The position numbers and the translations under genes are program-made. From NCBI GenBank assembly GCA_023389135.1, contig JAEWEX010000309.1, positions 1-6,739 of the forward strand: a DNA stretch of 6,739 bases, given 5' to 3'. Of this stretch, positions 1 to 4,833 are shown piece by piece. The stretch comes from Pseudomonadota bacterium. GTDB lineage: Bacteria; Pseudomonadota; Alphaproteobacteria; Rhizobiales; Methylopilaceae. Within the stretch, counting starts at the first letter, position 1, and each line of letters starts with the position of its first letter. The notes beneath the pieces were generated by a model that worked only from the letters and a program-made list of their open reading frames with translations, was not told where the DNA came from and ran no database searches.

Positions 1-23
1 GGTCCGGACAGGTCGGCAGGAAG

Positions 24-47
24 CGCCTCCCGGCGGACCGGGAGGCG
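24..47 (-). terminator. Hairpin terminator after the substrate-binding protein gene
   Basis: A perfect 10-bp stem (CGCCTCCCGG pairing with CCGGGAGGCG) encloses a 4-nt loop. It starts 26 nt beyond the stop codon of the minus-strand binding-protein gene. Read on the minus strand the loop is UCCG, which fits the stable UNCG tetraloop pattern, although the closing pair is G-C rather than the usual C-G. The following tract (CTTCCT) is only weakly U-rich, as is common in GC-rich alphaproteobacteria. The hairpin itself is seen directly; its terminator role is inferred. It could also serve a convergent gene left of the window. Confidence 0.7.
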
Positions 48-73
48 TCATGACTGTTGCGGGCGGGCGGCGG

Positions 74-886
74 TCAGGGAACCTCGTCGACCAACTGGGC
101 TGAGAAGTTCTCGATGCCGAAGAACTCCTTGGCCCATGCGTCGATCTCGCCGCCGTCGCGCATTTCGCGGATCGCCTTGTCGATCTCCGCCTTCAGCGCC
201 GCGGAGCCCTTCTGCATCGGCACGCCGACGAAGCGCACCTGCACCGGCTCGCCCACGATCTCGGCGACGCCGGGACGCTGGCGGATGAAGTTGGCGGCAG
301 CGGTGTCGGGCGCGACGATGGCCTCCACGCGGCCGATGCCGAGATCGGCGAACATCTCCGAATAGCCGGCATAACCGCGGAACGCGCCGAACGCGCCGTG
401 CTCTTTCTCCAGCGCGCGGGCCGGAACCTCGCCGTCATTGGCGCCGGAGATGGCGCCCACCTGCTTGCCGGCCAGCGTGTCGGGGCCGGTGATGTCGTCG
501 GCGCCGGCGCGGCGCACCACAACCACGGCCGAGCGCGAATAGGGGATCGAGTAGTCGAACGTGTCCTTGCGCTCCGGCGTGATGTTCACGTTGGAAAACA
601 CGGCGTCGAAGCGGCCGGTCTGCAGGCCCGGGAGGATGCCCTTGAAGTCCAGGCGGTTGAGGCGGATTTCCACGCCGAGGCGCTTCTCGACGCCCTTGGC
701 GACCTGGATGTCGAAGCCGGTGAGCTCGTTCTTCTCGTTGACGAAGCTGACCGGGGGCAGGTTGCCGCTGGTGGCCGCCTCCATGTGGCCGCGCGCCTTG
801 ATCTCCTCCAGGTCGGCAGCCGAGGCGGGGCCGGCGGCGAGCAGCAGGGCGCACAGCGCGGCGCCGCGTGCCAGTGACTTGATCAT
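74..886 (-). CDS. ABC transporter substrate-binding protein, amino-acid type (SBP_bac_3)
   Basis: Predicted periplasmic solute-binding protein of 270 aa, a usual family length. Residues 1-23 form a Sec signal peptide: MIKSLARG, a hydrophobic Ala/Leu core, and an ASA-AD cleavage site after residue 23. Two family signatures are visible: GFDIQVAKGVEKRLG (58-71) and FSNVNITPERKDTFDYSIPY (97-116). R106 lies where family members bind the ligand carboxylate, and D194 (VAPDTAA) lies where the ligand amino group is usually bound, so an amino acid or small derivative is the likely ligand. The ATG at 886 is chosen because GGAGGA lies about 8 nt upstream and the signal peptide starts there; the frame stays open to 988, but that extension would put non-secretory residues in front. 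The gene is divergent from a GntR regulator and followed by a terminator, with no permease or ATPase gene in view. The exact ligand cannot be read from the sequence. Confidence 0.93.
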   Translation of the reverse strand: MIKSLARGAALCALLLAAGPASAADLEEIKARGHMEAATSGNLPPVSFVNEKNELTGFDIQVAKGVEKRLGVEIRLNRLDFKGILPGLQTGRFDAVFSNVNITPERKDTFDYSIPYSRSAVVVVRRAGADDITGPDTLAGKQVGAISGANDGEVPARALEKEHGAFGAFRGYAGYSEMFADLGIGRVEAIVAPDTAAANFIRQRPGVAEIVGEPVQVRFVGVPMQKGSAALKAEIDKAIREMRDGGEIDAWAKEFFGIENFSAQLVDEVP

Positions 887-1017
887 GAGCTTGTCCTCCA
901 GGTTTTGCAGGCGGGACCTCGTCCCGGTCGCGGCGCCGACGGCTTGACTGCGGGCGCACGACGTTGAACTCTGTCGTTGAAATCCCACTGGGATCCCAAG
1001 AGGACAAGCTAGCCGCC
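887..1017. promoter_or_regulatory. Divergent intergenic control region with candidate operators
   Basis: This 131-bp spacer between the binding-protein gene and the regulator gene is rich in repeats. ATCCCA-C-TGGGAT (982-994) is a perfect inverted repeat that overlaps TGGGATCCCA (989-998), a perfect 10-bp palindrome. CGTTGAA occurs twice in direct orientation (962-968 and 975-981), and its inverse TCAACG lies just inside the regulator gene (1032-1037). GAGGACAAGCT occurs at 1000-1010 and inverted at 888-898. The only recognisable -35-like element on the plus strand is TTGACT at 944-949, and its matching -10 is poor, so I do not assign a promoter. GntR/FCD regulators typically bind short palindromes near their own gene, so autoregulation and control of both neighbours is likely. 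That role is inferred. Confidence 0.55.
982..998. promoter_or_regulatory. Overlapping palindromes, candidate GntR operator
   Basis: The segment ATCCCACTGGGATCCCA contains two overlapping perfect inverted repeats, one centred on C988 and one centred between 993 and 994. On the minus strand this gives two TGGGA half-sites 11 bp apart, about one helical turn, which would suit cooperative binding on one DNA face. It lies 20-36 bp before the ATG of the GntR regulator. It does not match the FadR-type consensus TGGNNNNNCCA spacing exactly, so the assignment rests on position and symmetry. Confidence 0.4.
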
Positions 1018-1701
1018 ATGGCGCTTGGGAGTCAACGAGCGACCGCTCACGGGACCGCGACCGCCGCGCCGCCCGGGGTCGCGGAACACACCTATGCCCG
1101 CCTGCGCGACATGATCGCCGGGGGCGAGCTGCCGCCGGGCCATGCCATCGAGGAGCGGCGCCTGGCGGCGCGCCTCAACGTCTCGCGCACGCCGCTGCGG
1201 ATCGCGCTCAGCCGGCTGCTGGGCGAGGAGATGCTGGGCCGGCTGTCCAACGGCGCGCTGGTGGTGCGCCAGATCGGTCCGCAGGAGTTCATGGAGACCA
1301 TCCACCTGCGCCGGCTGCTGGAGAGCGAGGCGGCGGCGCTGGCGGCAGGCGAGATCCCGGAGCCTGAGCTTCAGGCGGTGCGCACGCGCATTGAGCAGGC
1401 CCGCGACAGTGGCCGCGTCGACGGCGCCGCGCACTGGGCCCTGGACGACCAGTTGCATGCGCTGGTCGCGCGGCACAGCGGCAGCAGCTTGCTCGCCCGC
1501 TCCATCCTCGACATCCGCCGCCGCGTACGGATGTGCAACGTCGAACGGGCGCCGGGGCGGTTCGCGGAAACCTGCGCCGAGCATCTGGCGCTGATCGAGG
1601 CGCTGGCCGCCGGCGATAGGGACGGCGCGCGCAGGGCCATGTCCGACCACCTCGACCAGGTGCGGCGCGGTCTCAGCGGCTTCACCGGACAGGCCGGCTG
1701 A
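1018..1701 (+). CDS. GntR family transcriptional regulator, FCD-domain type
   Basis: A 227-aa DNA-binding regulator. Residues about 21-85 form the winged helix-turn-helix, with AEHTYARLRDMIAGGELPPG leading into the recognition segment NVSRTPLRIALSRL. In the family consensus RTPVREAL the residue after the Arg is usually Glu; here it is Ile. Residues about 90-220 form the all-helical FCD ligand domain, with the expected metal-site residues D143, H147, H189 and H211, so a carboxylate or amino-acid-like effector bound through a metal is plausible. The ATG at 1018 is preferred, with AGAGGA at 999-1004 although its 13-nt spacing is long. A TTG start at 964 in the same frame would turn the palindromic spacer into coding sequence. 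The gene is divergent from the binding-protein gene and 19 nt upstream of the amidohydrolase, so it probably controls both and itself. Confidence 0.92.
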   Translation: MALGSQRATAHGTATAAPPGVAEHTYARLRDMIAGGELPPGHAIEERRLAARLNVSRTPLRIALSRLLGEEMLGRLSNGALVVRQIGPQEFMETIHLRRLLESEAAALAAGEIPEPELQAVRTRIEQARDSGRVDGAAHWALDDQLHALVARHSGSSLLARSILDIRRRVRMCNVERAPGRFAETCAEHLALIEALAAGDRDGARRAMSDHLDQVRRGLSGFTGQAG

Positions 1702-1720
1702 TCATCGGGACGGGAGGAGA

Positions 1721-2977
1721 ATGTTGAAGATGGGTCCGCAAGACGTCGCCATCACCGCCGCATCACTGATTGACGGCAGCGGCGCAGCCCCCGTGGCCGA
1801 CGCCATGGTCGTCGTCCGGCAGGGCCGCATCGCGGCGGCGGGTTCCCGGCAGGCCCTCTCCGTCGATCCTGCAATCGCGCGGATCGACCTGCCCGGGGCG
1901 ACCCTGATGCCGGGCATGATCGACCTCCACGTGCACCTGCGCGGCGGGCCCGACGACCGCATGCGGCTCGGCGGCGGCGACGTGCCGACCCATCTCGACA
2001 TGTCGCTCCCCACCCTTGCCCTGCGGGGGTTCGCCCGCGCCCGGCGCACGCTGGAGATGGGCTTCACCACCCTGCGCGACGTGGGCGATGTCGGCCGGCT
2101 CGCGGTGTCGCTGCGCGACGCCGTCGCGGCGGGCACGGTGGAAGGCCCGCGCATCGTCGCCTGCGGCCCCAACCTGACGGCCACCGGCGGCAGCGGCGAC
2201 TACATCCCCGACTGGCTGGAGCGCACCGACGTGGAGAGCCGCGTCGTCGACGGCGTCGAGGGCATGCGCCTGGCCGTGCGCCGCAACGTCAAGAACGGGA
2301 CCGACTGGATCAAATTCTTCGCCACCGGCACTTTCGGCGATGGCGGCGACCAGGACTTTTCCGACGCCGAGATGGCGGCGCTGTGCGACGAGGCCCACGC
2401 CCGCGGCAAGCGGGTCTGCGCCCATTGCTGCTTTCCCCGCGGCACGCTGGCGGCGGTGCGCGCGGGCATCGACACGGTGGAGCATGGCTCTCGGCTCAAC
2501 GACGAGATCATCGACGAGATGCTCGCGCGCGGCACCGCGCTGGTGCCCACGATCTTCATCTTCGACGCGATCGCCACGCAGGGCGCGGCGTCCGGCATGA
2601 AGCAGGGCGCCATCGACGTCGCCCGCCGCACGCTGGACGAGCATGTGGACAGCTTCCGCCGCGCCATGGCGGCGGGCGTGAAGATCGCCATGGGCTCCGA
2701 CTGCGGCAACGCCGTCACCGAGCACGGCGACAACGCCGCCGAGCTGGAGCTCATGGTGCGCCACGGCATGGCGCCCATGGACGCCCTGGTGGCGGCGACC
2801 CGCGGCGCGGCGGAGGTGCTGGGCCTGGACGACCGCATCGGCCGGCTGGCGCCGCGCATGGAGGCGGACCTGGTGGCCGTCGACGGCGACCCGCTGGCCG
2901 ACATCTCGATCCTGAAGGACCCCGCCCGGATCGCTTTGGTGATGAAGGGCGGCGAGATCCACCGCCGGGGCGGTTGA
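1721..2977 (+). CDS. Metal-dependent amidohydrolase, imidazolonepropionase-like / Xaa-dipeptidase group
   Basis: A 418-aa cytoplasmic TIM-barrel hydrolase with no signal peptide. Metal-site residues can be placed in order: HVH at H70/H72 (PGMIDLHVHL), the Lys expected to be carbamylated at K198 (GTDWIKFFATGTFG), H235 (VCAHCCF), H255 (DTVEHGS) and the catalytic Asp D327 (MGSDCGN). The C-terminal DRIGRLAPRMEADLVAVDGDPL segment is the typical returning beta-sandwich. Characterised relatives of this group (for example Sgx9260/Cc2672-type enzymes) are zinc dipeptidases acting on Xaa-Pro or Xaa-Arg/Lys, but other cyclic or amide substrates occur. Most relatives have an Ala-His step after the beta-5 His, whereas here it is Cys-Cys. 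GGAGG lies only 3 nt before the ATG at 1721, so ATG 1730 is a possible alternative start. It is probably co-transcribed with the upstream regulator. Substrate unknown. Confidence 0.9.
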   Translation: MLKMGPQDVAITAASLIDGSGAAPVADAMVVVRQGRIAAAGSRQALSVDPAIARIDLPGATLMPGMIDLHVHLRGGPDDRMRLGGGDVPTHLDMSLPTLALRGFARARRTLEMGFTTLRDVGDVGRLAVSLRDAVAAGTVEGPRIVACGPNLTATGGSGDYIPDWLERTDVESRVVDGVEGMRLAVRRNVKNGTDWIKFFATGTFGDGGDQDFSDAEMAALCDEAHARGKRVCAHCCFPRGTLAAVRAGIDTVEHGSRLNDEIIDEMLARGTALVPTIFIFDAIATQGAASGMKQGAIDVARRTLDEHVDSFRRAMAAGVKIAMGSDCGNAVTEHGDNAAELELMVRHGMAPMDALVAATRGAAEVLGLDDRIGRLAPRMEADLVAVDGDPLADISILKDPARIALVMKGGEIHRRGG

Positions 2978-3186
2978 TCGCAGAGGCGGGGGGCGCCGGA
3001 GCGGGACCGCTGGTTGCCCATGGCTGATCGGGCGCGCATGCCCTTCGCCACTCAGTCTGCGACCAAGCGCGCCGCACGATCACGGAACGCTACGCCAGAT
3101 CCCGCGACCCTCGTACAGAGCAGGACGCGATCCGGCGTCGCGGCCATGGCTTTGCTCGTGAAACCGGAAGCTGTCCTGGGGGGAAA
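2978..3186. other. Intergenic stretch between amidohydrolase and tRNA-Arg
   Basis: The 209 bp between the plus-strand amidohydrolase and the minus-strand tRNA hold no convincing gene. Short dyads are present: AGCGG-GA-CCGCT at 3000-3011, GGGC/GCCC at 3030-3043 and GACGC/GCGTC at 3124-3139. None is followed by a T tract, so no terminator is called, although the first is a weak candidate for the end of the amidohydrolase transcript. An open frame entering from 3014 is spurious because it runs across the tRNA. Confidence 0.5.
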
Positions 3187-3263
3187 TGGCGCGCCCGAAA
3201 GGATTCGAACCTCTGACCCCCAGATTCGTAGTCTGGTGCTCTATCCAGCTGAGCTACGGGCGC
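3187..3263 (-). tRNA. tRNA-Arg (anticodon ACG)
   Basis: The full cloverleaf can be read on the minus strand. The acceptor stem GCGCCCG pairs with CGGGCGC, the D arm contains AGCTCAGCTGGATAGAGC, and the anticodon stem CCAGA/TCTGG encloses loop CTACGAA with anticodon ACG at 3229-3227. The T arm contains GGTTCGAATCC. The discriminator base is G and the 3' CCA is encoded (3189-3187), giving 77 nt. The A at position 34 is normally converted to inosine by TadA, so this tRNA reads CGU, CGC and CGA. It lies 64 bp downstream of the kinase stop codon on the same strand. No duplicated tRNA 3' end, which would mark an integrated element, is visible in the window. Confidence 0.97.
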
Positions 3264-3302
3264 CCGTGACGGCCGGGGCTTGCCCCGCGCGTCGAGGGGC
3301 GT

Positions 3303-3331
3303 TGATTAGTCGGTTCCGGCGGCGATTTCAA
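3303..3331 (-). promoter_or_regulatory. Candidate promoter for tRNA-Arg
   Basis: On the minus strand TTGAAA (3331-3326) matches five of six bases of the -35 consensus. An AT-rich ACTAATCA block follows (3310-3303): ACTAAT is 15 bp downstream and TAATCA is 17 bp downstream. The next bases are GC-rich (ACGCCCCTCG), like the discriminators of stringently controlled stable-RNA promoters. A start near 3296 would give a leader of about 33 nt before the mature tRNA. The -35 element overlaps the stop codon of the kinase gene. The match is seen directly; activity is inferred. Confidence 0.4.
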
Positions 3332-4803
3332 GACCGGTTTGTGTGGCCCGCCTGCCGGGAGCGGCGATGGGCGGCGAGATCGACCGGCCGGTCGGGGATT
3401 GTGATGCGGAATGTCGCGCCCATGGTGCCGTCCACATGGGCGATGGAGCCGCCATGGGCGCGCACCAGTTCCGCCGCGATGGCGAGGCCGAGCCCGGTGC
3501 CGCCGGCGCGGGTGGAGCCGTGGAACGCCTCGAACAGGTGCTGGCGCGCGCGAGGGGTGAGGCCGGGGCCGGTGTCGGAGACCTCGATCACCACGACGCC
3601 GCTCTCGCGTCGCCCGGCGATGCGCAGCTGGTCGCGGGCGGGATCGGTGGGGGGGCGCGCCTCCATGGCCTGGACGGCGTTGCGCGCCAGGTTGACCAGC
3701 ACCCGGAACAGGTGCTCGGGATCGGCGTCGACCTCCAGCTCCGGCTCGATGGCGGCGACCCAGGCGATACCCGTGTCGCGGCCCAGCGTCACGGCCTCCT
3801 CCACCTCGCGAGCCACGGCGTCGAGCCGCACCATGGCGCGCTCCGGCGGGCGCTCCTGCGCCTTTCCGAAGGCAAGCACCGTGCCGCAATAGTCCACCGC
3901 GCGCTCGATGGTGGCGATCAGCTTGGGCGACAGCCGCCGCACCATGGGGTCCGACGACTGGCCGAGCCGCTCGGAGACAAGCTGCGCGGAGGCGAGCAGG
4001 TTGCGCAGGTCGTGGTTGATCTTGCTGACGGCCAGGCCGAGCGCCGCCAGCCGCGCCTTGGACTGCAGCTCGCCCTGAAGCTGGCGCTGCATGGCGGCGA
4101 GCTCGCGCTCCGCGACGCCCACCTCGTCGGCGCGGTCCGAGGGCACGACGATGCGGCTGGCGTCAGCGGGGGCGAGGCCGAAATCCAGCATGTTGGCGGT
4201 CAGCCGCCGCACGGGGCGCACGATCATGCGGTGCAGCGTCAGGTAGACCAGGCAGGCGGTGATGCCCGAAATGACCAGGGACAGGAGCAGGATGTTGCCG
4301 GAGAAGGCCAGCATCGCCTCCTTCAGTGGCCGCTCGTCGACCACCACCTCCACATACTCGCCGCCCATGGGCGCGGTGCCGACCACCCTGAGCGTCCGCT
4401 GCGACGGGGTGGCGAGCGTGCCGAACGCCTCGGAGATGGCGATCCACGCGCCGCGCGCGCGCAGGTCGACCAGCACCGCCTCGGCGTCCGGCGCGTCGGA
4501 CACGGCGAGGAGCTGGCGGGTGTCGCCGGTCTGGAGCACCACCATGCGGGCGCCGACGCTGCCGAGCAGTTCCCGCGTCAGGGACGGCGACACCATGCCG
4601 TCCGGCGAGGCCTGCAGCACCAGCGCCACGGTGCGCGCCCGCGCCAGCCGGTCCTCCAGCCAGCGCTCACGGAAATTGGCGATGGACGGCACATAGATCA
4701 GCACCTCGGCGAGCATCACGAACAGCACCGTGAGGCCGAGAAGTTTGCCAGAGAGGCCGAGGCGGGGCCGCGAGGCCGCGCTGCCGATGTCCGGTTCCGC
4801 CAT
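3328..4803 (-). CDS. Two-TM HAMP sensor histidine kinase, no adjacent response regulator
   Basis: A 491-aa inner-membrane sensor kinase. TM1 spans about 20-40 (KLLGLTVLFVMLAEVLIYV), a periplasmic sensor of about 125 aa follows, TM2 spans about 167-189, and a HAMP linker (about 190-243) begins MIVRPVRRLTANM. The phosphorylated H264 sits in KINHDLRNLLASAQ, an HDLRN-type H box. The ATPase domain shows an N box with N371 and N375 (NLARNAVQAM), G1 DTGPGL (410-415), an F box with F424 and F427, and G2 GGTGLGL (434-440), so it looks catalytically complete. The periplasmic part matches no sensor domain I can name. The start at ATG 4803 has only a weak GGGTG nearby. It lies 30 nt after the oxidoreductase stop and is probably co-transcribed with it. 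No response regulator gene is in the window, so its partner must be elsewhere. Signal unknown. Confidence 0.93.
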   Translation of the reverse strand: MAEPDIGSAASRPRLGLSGKLLGLTVLFVMLAEVLIYVPSIANFRERWLEDRLARARTVALVLQASPDGMVSPSLTRELLGSVGARMVVLQTGDTRQLLAVSDAPDAEAVLVDLRARGAWIAISEAFGTLATPSQRTLRVVGTAPMGGEYVEVVVDERPLKEAMLAFSGNILLLSLVISGITACLVYLTLHRMIVRPVRRLTANMLDFGLAPADASRIVVPSDRADEVGVAERELAAMQRQLQGELQSKARLAALGLAVSKINHDLRNLLASAQLVSERLGQSSDPMVRRLSPKLIATIERAVDYCGTVLAFGKAQERPPERAMVRLDAVAREVEEAVTLGRDTGIAWVAAIEPELEVDADPEHLFRVLVNLARNAVQAMEARPPTDPARDQLRIAGRRESGVVVIEVSDTGPGLTPRARQHLFEAFHGSTRAGGTGLGLAIAAELVRAHGGSIAHVDGTMGATFRITIPDRPVDLAAHRRSRQAGHTNRS

Positions 4804-4812
4804 GCACCCAAA

Positions 4813-4829
4813 CGCCGGCCGCGCCGGCG
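4813..4829 (-). promoter_or_regulatory. Perfect hairpin in the oxidoreductase-kinase gap
   Basis: CGCCGGC and GCCGGCG form a perfect 7-bp stem around a 3-nt loop, filling most of the 30-nt gap between the oxidoreductase stop and the kinase ATG. On the minus strand it is followed by TTTGGGTGC and then the ATG, so the run of three T is too short for a strong terminator. It may partly terminate transcription, stabilise the upstream mRNA, or limit access to the kinase ribosome-binding site. The structure is seen directly; the role is inferred. Confidence 0.4.
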
Positions 4830-4833
4830 ACGT

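Noticed and set aside
398..877. Plus-strand open frame over the binding-protein gene
   Set aside because: It is antisense to a gene with a signal peptide and clear family motifs, and it has no supporting motif itself.
944..972. TTGACT at 944-949 as the regulator promoter
   Set aside because: The -35 match is good, but no acceptable -10 lies 16-18 bp downstream (GAACTC, AACTCT and ACTCTG are poor), so no promoter was assigned.
1763..2962. 399-codon minus-strand open frame
   Set aside because: It is the antisense shadow of the amidohydrolase. The metal-site motifs are on the plus strand, and this frame is His/Arg/Ala-rich low complexity.
3187..3263. tRNA-Arg as an integration site for a mobile element
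   Set aside because: No integrase gene, no repeat of the tRNA 3' end and no composition shift were seen in the window.
3274..3287. CGGGG-CTTG-CCCCG hairpin as an intrinsic terminator of the kinase operon
   Set aside because: The stem is short and no T tract follows on the minus strand; it leads straight to the tRNA. It is kept only as a possible processing or pausing element.
3014..3892. Plus-strand open frame of 292 codons across the tRNA region
   Set aside because: It reads through the antisense of tRNA-Arg, giving the well-known spurious peptide ERIRTSDPQIRSL, and then through the antisense of the kinase. It has no family features of its own.
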